DNA of 46,499 nucleotides. Origin: a virus. The notes below the pieces were generated by a model. It saw nothing but the letters and a program-made list of their open reading frames with translations, ran no database searches and was not told where the DNA came from. Position numbers and translations under genes: made by a program. Location of the stretch: positions 1 to 46,499 of the IMG/VR virus record IMGVR_UViG_3300029812_000030, one strand, 5' to 3'. Below, in pieces: positions 24,566 through 33,900 of the stretch (its first letter is position 1; the number at the start of each line of letters is the position of its first letter).

Positions 24566-25749
24566 TGCCTGAACTAGCCCCTTCGCCCCGTTTCAAATTC
24601 TGGGATAATAATGGCGATCCGGCTATCGGCTGGAAGGTCTATACCTATGAAGCAGGAACGCTCACCCCGAAACCGACCTATACGGATTACACTGGATCGA
24701 CAGCCAACACCAACCCGGTGATATTAAACGCCCGCGGCGAGGAAGATATTTGGTGGGATGGCGTTTATAAGGTCGTCATTAAAGATGATGACGATAACAC
24801 CATTTACACTGTGGATAACTACGAAATAACCGATCTCCACAACGCGCCAAACGCAACAACCCATAATATGACGAGCGATGCTGATTACACGCTAACGGCA
24901 GCGCAAGAGTCTTATGGCCGCATTATCATTACCGATACCTCGGTTAATTTAACGACCGGCAGGAATATTATTTGCTCTACAAAAGAGCAGGGTTACTATT
25001 TCCAGAACGATACCGTCCAAACTCTCACATTAAAGACTTCCGCTGGCACGGGCATTGCTGTTCTCGCAGGGGAGAAACATTTACTATTATGCGACGGGAC
25101 AAATGTGGTTCGCAGTATATATGAAATTGATCAAATAGTTCCTATTGTTACAGGCGGGACGGGGGAAAGCACAGCCCAAGCAGGAATTAACGCTTTAACC
25201 GCAGTCAGCGGGGCATCCACTAATGAATTACTACAAAAAGACGGCAGTGGAGATGCGACATGGGCAAAAGTAAAACAGGATAATATTGATACGACGGTCT
25301 TAACCCCTATTGTTCAGTATGTCTATGACCTCAGTGGCGTCACCCAGACCGGATCTACGTTGATGCCCAATGGTGACGCGATTCCACAAAATGACGAGGG
25401 GGACCAATACTTATCTCTTGCTATTACCCCCAAGAGTACGACCAATCTGTTGGTCATCGAAGCACAACTCGATGCCATACAGAGCAGTTACAACACTCGT
25501 CCAGTGTTAGTGATGGCCTTATTTCAGGACAGTGACGCTGATGCCCTGTCCTCTACCCGGAACCGTGGATCGCTCGCTAACGACCCCATGCCCTTGCATA
25601 TTAAGCATACGATGGTGGCCGGGACGATTTCTGAAACGACCTTTAAGATACGGGCTGGTTGTCCTAATACCGGGACCACCACTATCAGTGCTAGTGATTT
25701 TGGGGAAACGGCCAACAGCTACATTACGATTACGGAGATATCACAATGA
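24565..25749 (+). CDS. Tail fibre/appendage protein 1
   Basis: 394 residues. Residues 5-95 are the common virion-anchoring domain of podophage tail fibres and spikes (DNNGDPAIGWKVYTYEAGT, NPVILNARGEEDIWWDG, YKVVIKDDD). The rest is beta-rich with a short helical section and a C-terminal sandwich-like part, probably the receptor-binding end. The next gene begins with a close relative of the same anchor. The ATG overlaps the previous stop. Confidence 0.75.
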   Translation: MPELAPSPRFKFWDNNGDPAIGWKVYTYEAGTLTPKPTYTDYTGSTANTNPVILNARGEEDIWWDGVYKVVIKDDDDNTIYTVDNYEITDLHNAPNATTHNMTSDADYTLTAAQESYGRIIITDTSVNLTTGRNIICSTKEQGYYFQNDTVQTLTLKTSAGTGIAVLAGEKHLLLCDGTNVVRSIYEIDQIVPIVTGGTGESTAQAGINALTAVSGASTNELLQKDGSGDATWAKVKQDNIDTTVLTPIVQYVYDLSGVTQTGSTLMPNGDAIPQNDEGDQYLSLAITPKSTTNLLVIEAQLDAIQSSYNTRPVLVMALFQDSDADALSSTRNRGSLANDPMPLHIKHTMVAGTISETTFKIRAGCPNTGTTTISASDFGETANSYITITEISQ

Positions 25750-25768
25750 CCGAGAGGATGACATAATT

Positions 25769-27121
25769 ATGGGCATTAAACTCCGTGCTAGCCCTAGGTT
25801 CCACGTCGCTGATAATAACGGCGATCCGGCCAATGGTTGGAAAGTGCATACTTATGAGCCTGGCACCTTGACTAATAAGCCGACCTATACCGATAGTGCA
25901 TCTGGCATAGCTAATGCCAACCCAGTTGTCTTAAATGCACGGGGCGAGGCCGATATTTGGTGGGACGGTGGCTACAAGGTTGTTATTAAAGACGCCAATG
26001 ACGTAGTGATTTACACCGTTGATAACTATGGTGCCGGGGAAGAAGTCGCTATTTTTAGTGCCGGAAACTGGATCACCAATGGTTCATTTGAATCCGATAG
26101 CAATGACGACGGGCTTCCGGATAACTGGGATATAACAGAGTATGACGCAACCAGTACGGTAGAACTTGATGACACCACTCAGGAACATGGGGAAGTCTCA
26201 CTTAAGTTTGTCAGTACAGGTTTAGGTGGAGGGATTGCAGAATCGGCTTATTTTGGGGTCGGTAAATCTGAAACTTTTTATCTTACGTTCAAGTACAGAT
26301 CCAGTGTTGCTGGTGTCAGAAACGTGGCTGAACTCTCCTGGTACACTGCCGCACAAAGTCTGATTTCAACCACCACGTTATTAGACGATAGCGCGACAAA
26401 TCCGACATCGTTCACCAAAAATACATACCAGCCTACTGCGCCACCTACGGCCGTATTTGCTAAATTCCGCTTTTATGGTTGTCACAGTTCTGATGCGACT
26501 TCAGGTACGACTTGGCTGGATGACGTAGTTTTCAATTGGTATCCGATTATTGATGAAGATACGATGGTATCGGATAGCGCAAACTATGTCCCGACCCAGC
26601 AAAGTACTAAAGCGTATGTTGATGCCGAAGTCGCAACAGAAACGGCTGCCCGCGTAGCCGCGCAAGGCGAATTTGTTTCTGTTAGCGGCGGTGCCCCTAT
26701 TTCTTCAACGTCACGTTTCCAAGTAACGACCGATGTCACAGAAAGTGTATGGGAATCTGTTGGCCCAACAGGATCGGGGGCAGATAATATCTGGACGGGA
26801 CTGGATAATGTACCGACTGATGTCGATTGGATTGAAGTAAAACTGACTGCGATAGGTGCTAGTTCTACATCAGATACAGCGAATATTTCAAGGGGTTTGT
26901 ATGCCCATGTACGAAAGAATGGATCAAGCGAAAGCGCGGGGTTTGTGACTGAGGTTTCATATCTGTCTATATATACCACTTCCAGCGGGGCAGGAAAGGA
27001 CTATGATATTAGCACTCCAAAAATTCCGGTTTCATCGGTGAAATTCGATATAGTGTGGTCTGGTGATTTTGAGAGTCAAAATACCATATATATGTACCTC
27101 GCTGGCCACGGATATAACTAA
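25769..27121 (+). CDS. Tail fibre/appendage protein 2, with possible carbohydrate-binding module
   Basis: 450 residues from ATG 25769; the open frame runs further upstream but there overlaps fibre gene 1. The N-terminal 85 residues are a near-copy of the anchor in the previous protein (DNNGDPANGWKVHTYEPGT, NPVVLNARGEADIWWDG). Residues about 100-245 (NGSFESD..DDGLPDNWD...WLDDVVF) resemble a CBM4/9-type jelly-roll carbohydrate-binding module. A short coiled coil (AYVDAEVATETAARVAAQ) precedes a C-terminal beta domain. Suggests surface-glycan recognition. Confidence 0.75.
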   Translation: MGIKLRASPRFHVADNNGDPANGWKVHTYEPGTLTNKPTYTDSASGIANANPVVLNARGEADIWWDGGYKVVIKDANDVVIYTVDNYGAGEEVAIFSAGNWITNGSFESDSNDDGLPDNWDITEYDATSTVELDDTTQEHGEVSLKFVSTGLGGGIAESAYFGVGKSETFYLTFKYRSSVAGVRNVAELSWYTAAQSLISTTTLLDDSATNPTSFTKNTYQPTAPPTAVFAKFRFYGCHSSDATSGTTWLDDVVFNWYPIIDEDTMVSDSANYVPTQQSTKAYVDAEVATETAARVAAQGEFVSVSGGAPISSTSRFQVTTDVTESVWESVGPTGSGADNIWTGLDNVPTDVDWIEVKLTAIGASSTSDTANISRGLYAHVRKNGSSESAGFVTEVSYLSIYTTSSGAGKDYDISTPKIPVSSVKFDIVWSGDFESQNTIYMYLAGHGYN

Positions 27122-28539
27122 TGGCCCAGCGCACCACTATTCCTTTGTTGGGTCCGGATTATTCTGAACGATCTACTAACGTCAACGCCCAGCGCACGGT
27201 CAACCTCTGGCCCCGCATGCAGAAACCTGGGGCAAAAACCCAGATTGCACTGTACACCCCCCCTGGCTTGGATTATTTATGTATTGCGGGAACAGGACCA
27301 AATCGGGGCAATGGCGTCGTTTTTGGTGCGCATGCTTATTTTGTATCCGGCTCAGGTTTTTTTCAGATTGATTCTGCGGGGACTCCGTTAGATAAAGGCA
27401 CATTGAACACGTCCGCCGGTCGAATAGAAATGGCGGTGGGGCGTGATTATCTAATGATCGTCGATGGGACTGATGGATATACCTGGAATGGAACCACTTT
27501 TGCCGTAATCAGTGATGGAGATTTTCCGACCGACCCTTCGCACGTCACATATATTGATGGTTATTTTGTCGTTAATAAGGGTGATTCGGATGAATACTAT
27601 ATCTCGGCACCGGAAGACCCTACAGCATGGAATGCGCTTGATTTTGAATCCGCAGTAGCCAAGCCGGATGATTGCCTGGCATTAACGGCGAGCCATAAGG
27701 ATCTGTATATCCTTGGATCGGCCTCAGTTCAGATTTATTACAATAGCGGGAACCGTGATTTCCCTTTCACTTACTATACGGGCGGGATGATCGACACCGG
27801 GATTGTCGCGCCCCATTCCCTGTCAGAAGGGTCGCAAGGGCTGTTTTTCCTGTCTGTCGCTGAAGAGGGCGGGATCGGAGTAGTTCAGATCCGGGGATTC
27901 CAACCAGCCATTATTTCTGACGACATTGCCAGCGACTTATCCAGCTTAACTACGGTCAATGATGCTGAAGGCCTGTTTTATCGCTCGGGGGAGCGGTCAT
28001 TTTACCAACTGACTTTCCCAACTGAGGGGAAAACCTTTGAATACGTTGTTGAGGATAATTTCTGGGTCGAGCGAAAAACGTATGGATTAGATCGATATCG
28101 GGTCAATGGGCACGTTTATTTTAATAATCAAAACCTGTTCGGTGACTACTCATCGAATGGGAAATATTACAAAACCAATCTGGAAAGTTATACCGATGAT
28201 GGGGCGGTTATCGAGCGTATCCGTGTCACCCAGCCAATTCATCGGGACGGCCGGCGGATCACCTTCTCCCAACTTGTGCTGGAAATCGAGAGCGGAATAG
28301 GTCTGGTACTGGGTCAAGGTTCCGATCCGTTTATTATGATGCGTTATTCTGATGATGGTGGCCATACCTGGAGCAGTGAGCTTACCGCGAGCATGGGGAA
28401 AATCGGTGAATACAATGTTATTTTGCAGTGGGATAAGCTGGGTCAATCCCGATCTCGAATCTTTGAGTTCAAGGTCACCGATCCGGTCAAGGTTGTTTTC
28501 GTCAACGGATATATTAAGGCGGTAGTCCACGATGATTAA
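27121..28539 (+). CDS. Packaged-DNA stabilisation (plug) protein, P22 gp10-like
   Basis: 472 residues. The N-terminus (PLLGPDYSERSTNVNAQRTVNLWPRM) and repeated beta-propeller-like blades (FGAHAYFVSG, ATWNALDF-like segments, NFWVERKTYGLDRYRV) match tail-hub proteins of the gp10 type. It closes the head channel after packaging and connects to the tail needle or spikes. The ATG overlaps the stop of fibre 2. Confidence 0.82.
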   Translation: MAQRTTIPLLGPDYSERSTNVNAQRTVNLWPRMQKPGAKTQIALYTPPGLDYLCIAGTGPNRGNGVVFGAHAYFVSGSGFFQIDSAGTPLDKGTLNTSAGRIEMAVGRDYLMIVDGTDGYTWNGTTFAVISDGDFPTDPSHVTYIDGYFVVNKGDSDEYYISAPEDPTAWNALDFESAVAKPDDCLALTASHKDLYILGSASVQIYYNSGNRDFPFTYYTGGMIDTGIVAPHSLSEGSQGLFFLSVAEEGGIGVVQIRGFQPAIISDDIASDLSSLTTVNDAEGLFYRSGERSFYQLTFPTEGKTFEYVVEDNFWVERKTYGLDRYRVNGHVYFNNQNLFGDYSSNGKYYKTNLESYTDDGAVIERIRVTQPIHRDGRRITFSQLVLEIESGIGLVLGQGSDPFIMMRYSDDGGHTWSSELTASMGKIGEYNVILQWDKLGQSRSRIFEFKVTDPVKVVFVNGYIKAVVHDD

Positions 28540-28900
28540 CGAGAAAGGCCTACAGCCCCCGGCACAGAATGAACTGGATGCCTTTGGCCAACAATACCCG
28601 GAATTATCGCGCTGGATGCGCCTGGTGGTCGATGGTTATCCGAAGGTGAATACTTATGAGCCGTCGCTGAATGTGGCGAGTGTCGCAGCCAATAGCGAGT
28701 CCGTGCAGACTTTCACGGTAAACGGTCTGACGGTCTATGATGTGGTGGAAGTGAATAAACCCGGTAATGACGTGGGATTGGATATGGTTCAATACTGGGT
28801 CTCGGATGCTGATGAGTTATCCCTGAAATTCCGCAACCATACCGGGAGTCCCATCGACCCGGCGGCTGCGGATTACCGTGTGATTGCAATACGCTTGTAG
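28532..28900 (+). CDS. Small virion beta-protein
   Basis: 122 residues. The C-terminal 80 residues (QTFTVNGLTVYDVVEVNKP...LKFRNHTGSPIDP..ADYRVIAIRL) form a beta-sandwich-like pattern seen in small phage structural proteins. It overlaps the gp10-like gene by eight bases. Possibly a tail or head accessory; not otherwise recognised. Confidence 0.65.
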   Translation: MINEKGLQPPAQNELDAFGQQYPELSRWMRLVVDGYPKVNTYEPSLNVASVAANSESVQTFTVNGLTVYDVVEVNKPGNDVGLDMVQYWVSDADELSLKFRNHTGSPIDPAAADYRVIAIRL

Positions 28901-28908
28901 GCTACACT

Positions 28909-29361
28909 ATGACTATGAAACCGCCTGTGAATAACGAGAATCGCCAGAAAGTTACCGATCTGCATGCGGCCATGGAAAGGCATCCGGGGAGCTTGGGGGA
29001 AGATCCTTTCCCTCTAAAGCATTACCATATACCCGGGGTTTATTGCCGGGAACTCTTCATCCCTGCAGGGTATGCGATTGTGGGGAAAATCCACCGGTAT
29101 GCCCACTTGGTATGCTGGATTAGCGGGGAGGCGATTGTTCTCTCTGAAGAAGGACGGATTAATGTTGTGTCTCCGGTGACCGTGAATTCCCCAGCTGGGA
29201 CCAAGCGCGCGATTTACGCAAAAACTGATGTATTGATGATGACTATACACCACACGTTTCAATCAGAACTAGAGAAAATCGAGGCGGAGCTGATTGCCCC
29301 TACCTTTGACGACGCAGCATTGATTGATGAAATGCACAAGTTACTGGAGGCAGAGTCATGA
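28909..29361 (+). CDS. Cupin-like virion-cluster protein
   Basis: 150 residues. YCRELFIPAGYAIVGKIHRYAHLVCWISGEAIV followed by SPAGTKRAIYAKTDVLMMTIHHT is a double-stranded beta-helix (cupin) pattern with conserved His and Glu-like positions. This protein is widespread in phage late regions, function unknown. The ribosome site is weak, so translation may depend on the gene before. Overlaps the next gene. Confidence 0.65.
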   Translation: MTMKPPVNNENRQKVTDLHAAMERHPGSLGEDPFPLKHYHIPGVYCRELFIPAGYAIVGKIHRYAHLVCWISGEAIVLSEEGRINVVSPVTVNSPAGTKRAIYAKTDVLMMTIHHTFQSELEKIEAELIAPTFDDAALIDEMHKLLEAES

Positions 29362-29999
29362 GTTTTATCGCAACGGCGATCATCGGCGGGGCTGTCCTTG
29401 GCGCAGGCGCCTCAATCTACGCATCGGGTAAAGCCTCAGATGCCATTAGCTCATCCAGCGCCCAGGCCACCGATACTCAACTGAGAATGTTTAATACCGC
29501 ACGGTCTGATCTGGCCCCCTGGCGGGACGTGGGCGAGGATGCGTTAGCCAAGATCAAGCAGGTCTTTATCAATGGCGATATGTCCGGATTCAAGGAATCG
29601 GCTGATTATCAGTTCAACTTGGAGCAAGGTGAACAAGCCCTTGAACGAAAGCAGAGCGCGGCCGGATCGCGCTATGGAGGTTCTGCTATTAAGGAATCTT
29701 TACGCTATGCTCAAGGGTTAGCGTCAAATGAGTACAGTGGATATTTTGACCGCCTCTTCAAAACCGCGAATATGGGGGAAGCTGCCGCCGCTCAACAGGC
29801 CGCCAATGCAACGTCAACCGGGCAAAGTATCAGTGGTCAGCAGATGGCAACCGGTACAAATCTGGCTAATACGACGATGGCCGGCGCGGCTGGCGTAAAT
29901 AACGCGGTTCAAGGCGGGATCGGCAATCTGGTGACCTTGAAGATGTACAATGATATGGTCAACACGATCCCATCCACACCAACCAGCACATGGGTATAA
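29358..29999 (+). CDS. DNA transfer/ejection protein (P22 gp7-like)
   Basis: 213 residues. An N-terminal glycine-rich hydrophobic segment (ATAIIGGAVLGAGASIYASG) precedes Ala/Gln-rich helices and a motif RSDLAPWRDVGEDAL common to podophage DNA-transfer proteins. A hydrophobic N-terminus suits insertion in the host envelope during ejection. First of three adjacent internal virion proteins. Confidence 0.72.
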   Translation: MSFIATAIIGGAVLGAGASIYASGKASDAISSSSAQATDTQLRMFNTARSDLAPWRDVGEDALAKIKQVFINGDMSGFKESADYQFNLEQGEQALERKQSAAGSRYGGSAIKESLRYAQGLASNEYSGYFDRLFKTANMGEAAAAQQAANATSTGQSISGQQMATGTNLANTTMAGAAGVNNAVQGGIGNLVTLKMYNDMVNTIPSTPTSTWV

Positions 30000-30009
30000 G
30001 GAGCGGACT

Positions 30010-30909
30010 ATGGCACTTGGCGACACTTTCTCAATCAATGAGTCCATCCGGGGCGCCGCCCTCGCAGCACGCTCCAAACGGAAGACGGACGAATACGTAA
30101 GCGGTAAACAGCGCCAGCAAACCCTGGACGATCTGAGCGGTCGGGCGGCAGCCGGTGAAGATGTGGCGGCTAAAACCTTGATCGGGATGGATCCGGAAAG
30201 AGCGGTCAATGTCATTACCGCGGTTAATGGGGCGGATAAGCTACAACGCGACAAGATGAAGGCCTCGAATAACGAATTTGCCAAGGCCATTACCTGGAGC
30301 ATGCAGGCAGGTACCGAGGAAGAACGGGCCCAACGCTGGGACCAGTCCATCGACCACCTTGTGAATAACATGGGTCTCAAAGACCTCGAAAAGCATCGCG
30401 GGACCTATTCGCAGGATAACGCTCAAATGCTCTTAACCGGGGCGATGTCTTTTGACCAGCTTATGGAAGATGCGGAATTTGGTGACCTGGAAGTGGGGAT
30501 CAAAGACGGCAAACCGGTGTATTTCATGACTAGCAAGCGAGGCGAAGCCAAAGTGGTCAAGGGTATCACGCCTCCAGCCGATAAGATGGGTGGAAAAGAT
30601 TCTCGTACCGCCTTACAGAAGAATGTTCCTTTCGTTTCCAAGAAAATGAAGATTTCCGAGGAAGATGCGACCAAACTCCTGACCGCCTCCAAGGCCAAGA
30701 GCCCACAACAGGTCTATACGGATATGTACGGGCGCGCGCTGTCTGCAACCTTTGGCGACAAGGAAGAGGCCAACACAATAGCCGGTGAGGTTATGGCGCT
30801 TTTATACGGTGATGACTGGCAAAGCCAACTCCCACAGGGGAAAGGCACCGAACAGGAAAAAACCGATCCCAACGATCCGAATTCAATACGCAGCTACTTA
30901 AACAAGTAG
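30010..30909 (+). CDS. Internal virion (ejection) protein
   Basis: 299 residues from ATG 30010 (TAAGGAG upstream). Highly helical, charged, with many Lys and Asp and a C-terminal acidic tail. It lies between the gp7-like protein and the giant 2022-residue protein, the place of P22 gp20 or gp16-type ejection proteins. No enzymatic motif seen. Confidence 0.65.
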   Translation: MALGDTFSINESIRGAALAARSKRKTDEYVSGKQRQQTLDDLSGRAAAGEDVAAKTLIGMDPERAVNVITAVNGADKLQRDKMKASNNEFAKAITWSMQAGTEEERAQRWDQSIDHLVNNMGLKDLEKHRGTYSQDNAQMLLTGAMSFDQLMEDAEFGDLEVGIKDGKPVYFMTSKRGEAKVVKGITPPADKMGGKDSRTALQKNVPFVSKKMKISEEDATKLLTASKAKSPQQVYTDMYGRALSATFGDKEEANTIAGEVMALLYGDDWQSQLPQGKGTEQEKTDPNDPNSIRSYLNK

Positions 30910-30915
30910 GGTTTT

Positions 30916-33900
30916 ATGGCGAATGAGACCTATATCCAAAAGTTTCGCCGTGAGACTGGAGAGGCTTACAGCGATTTAACCGACTTTCAGATCGCGGACG
31001 CCAAACACCGCAAGTACCAGGCGGAAACCGGCGCCACTGTCGATCTAAATACCTTTGCCCAGGAAATGGGTGTTCCGCTTGAGAGCAAACCTCTTGAAAT
31101 AGATAGTTCCACAAAAACACTCAAACCCGCTACAATAGGGGCTTCTGGCCAAGTTGAAGGGGATGATAATCGTGGAACATCTATGTTCGAAATGCAAAAA
31201 GAATCCGCGCAGAAGTGGGCACAGCTATTGCCTGAGTTGCCACGCGGAATACATGAGGAACTCGCGGCCGAAGCACTCGGAATTGACCCCTCTGGAGCGA
31301 CGGAAAGCGAATTGTCGATCATACGCCAACGTTTACAAGAGGCGGGGGAAACTCCAGCAAAAGCCTTGCGAGAGGTGTGGGGAAGAGATCTCAGAAATGC
31401 ACCACGAGGATTACAGCAAACCCTTGGAAGTAGTATGGCTTTGCAGGGAATGCCATCAAGCGTATCACGACGATCTGGAACAGCAGAAGCTGGTTTACCT
31501 TCTGAACAAGAGGCGAACACAGAACAAGCAAGTTTAGCCGCCCAAGGATCTCAAATCTTTAAGGGTGCAGTAGAAGCACTCCGGTCATTTCCTGATGTCT
31601 TTGCCGCCACAGCGGAAGGCGGCAAAGTCGCGCAGGCTATCAGTGATCCCCGCCCTTCCCCCGGAATTGGCCTGGCCGGCAGCGAAAGTGCGCTTGGATC
31701 CTTGGTGGGCGAAGAAGTCTTCCGTCGTGAACAGGAAAGACAAGTTCACCCTTTCAAACTGGAAGATCCGGAAACCCTTTATGCCTCACCGGAAGAAATG
31801 TTACAAACTGATTGGGCACAAGAGGCAATTCAGAACTATCAAGCAATTACCCAGGAAATTCAAGCCCGGCGCCCGACTGATGCAGGTGGGAAACTCGCCT
31901 TTGACGTGGTGTTAATGGCGGAGAAGATGATCCCCTCGATTGCCGCTGGCACTATAACGAAAAGCCCGAACGTGGGGTTGGGGATCATGTATGCCCAGGT
32001 CTACGCAGACAGGGCGGGCCAGCTCGCCGCCGAAGGGGTGGATCCGAAGAACATCCCTTATCACGCCACCGCCTCAGCAATAGTCGAAACCGCCACTGAA
32101 AAACTCCCATTTGACATCCTCTTGGGCCGGGTGGGCTGGGACGGTATAAAAAAGGTACTCGGTTTTACAGTAGCTGAAGGACTGCAGGAAGGCGCGTCAG
32201 GACTTCTACAGGGACTTTATGACAAGGGCACGCTCCGTCCTGATTTGACCATGGGGGAGATCCTCAGAGAAGCAGGCTATGAAACCCTGGTAGGCACCTT
32301 GGGGGCACCGTTGATTGGTGGTCCCTCCGTCCTGGCTCAACAGATGATCGGTCCTTCAGTGGAAGAACAGGCCTTTAATGATCTGGTCGATGGAGTCATG
32401 ACTGGACAGCAAGTTGACCCCATGGGGGCCGCCTTGCGTGCGCTGGACCCGGAAAACGCGCAACTCCGGCAGATCCTTACCCCTGCCGTTGCCCCTGCCG
32501 AGGGCATCAGCGCGACCTTTGAACAACCCTATCACCCAGCGGTTGGGTTAGGCCAGGCCGAACGACGGGATGGACGTGAAGGCGAGCAGGACCGTCGGCA
32601 AGACCTGACCGAGCGGACCAAGATCGCGGATATGACCGAGGACGAGTTACGGTCTGCCCTATTAACCCATGAGGTCACCGGGATCCCGAATCGCCGAGCC
32701 TACGAGGATACTGAACGGTTACCTACACAAGTCTCTGTAGATGCCGACAGTCTGAAATGGGTCAATGACAACATGAGTCCGGAATCGGGTGACCAGCTTC
32801 TCCAGGCTATCAGCCAGGCCCTTGAGGAAGAGGGCCGTGCTTATCACTTTTCCGGTGATGAGTTCATGGTGGAAACGGGGACGAATGAAGAAGCCCAGGC
32901 CGTTATGGATCGGGTCAACGAAAGACTATCCAAGGCCGAGGTCACGATTGAAAAACCAGATGGGACTACTGTTGTTAAACAGGGGCTTTCTATTACCTTT
33001 GGCATAGGAGACACCAAAAATGCAGCCGACCAAGCACTCAAGCAGGAAAAGCAAGCGCGACAGGAACGCGGAGAGCGTGCCGCCCGCGGGGAGCAACCCC
33101 CAGGCGTTACTGTCACAGTTCCCGAAGGGCAGCAAGATACTCAAGATCAAGTTGCCGTAAATCCTTGGGAAATGCCAATTTCAGAACTCAAAGAGGCGAT
33201 TGAAAAACAAGGACCAGAAGGACCAATACAAGCATGGACCACAACGCTAAAGCAAAATATCGAAGGCGCTGATTTATCCGTTATATCTGAAAAAGAAATA
33301 AGAAAACGACACAAGGCAAGAGTTAAGGCCGCTCTTACTGCCGGTAAGTTTGTACCAGCAGAAGTATTAAAATCATACCCAGATCTAACACCCAAAAAGA
33401 AGGCCGTTACCCCTAAAAAACCCAAGGTTCAGCCTAAGAAAGAGGCTGAAACAAAAGAAACCATTGCTGTGGCCGACCTTATCTCTGAGTCAGAGCCGAT
33501 TGGCAAGAACATAGCTGGCGAACCACTATATGAGAATAAGCGTGGTCGTTTCAGGGTGCGTCACGATAGGAAGGAGCTGGAGCCTGATGGATACACGGAC
33601 TTTGGTGGCGACCTTGCGCCAGTAGAGAAGCCGAAAGGGGACGCCAAAGCTGCAGAACGGGTCAGAAAAGTCGCTGACAATATGGAAAACCAGATTGAAG
33701 CGAAGATGAATCCGGCCATTGCTGAACAAAACATGACACCGCGGCGCATTCGGATCGCTAATAGCATGCGCCAGGAAGGCGAAGCCATGCAGCAGACTCA
33801 GCAAATCCTTAGAGGCATTGCGGATGCATTGGAGTCAGGCACGCTTTCCCCCGTATTGACTGAGGTCAAAACCAAGAAAGCCGCTGAAGTCCTTCGACTA

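Noticed and set aside
12742-28900. Diversity-generating retroelement acting on the fibre or surface genes
   Set aside because: No reverse transcriptase-like ORF and no template-type repeat of the fibre ends was found.
30987-31520. Long minus-strand open frame (about 177 residues) opposite the giant gene and nested HNH gene
   Set aside because: It has no ribosome site or recognisable motif and mirrors the codon pattern of the plus-strand frames. I treat it as a shadow.
31150-31534. CAAGTT at both edges of the nested HNH gene as an insertion target duplication
   Set aside because: Only six bases long, and the spacing of 379 is not a multiple of three, which would not restore the host frame.
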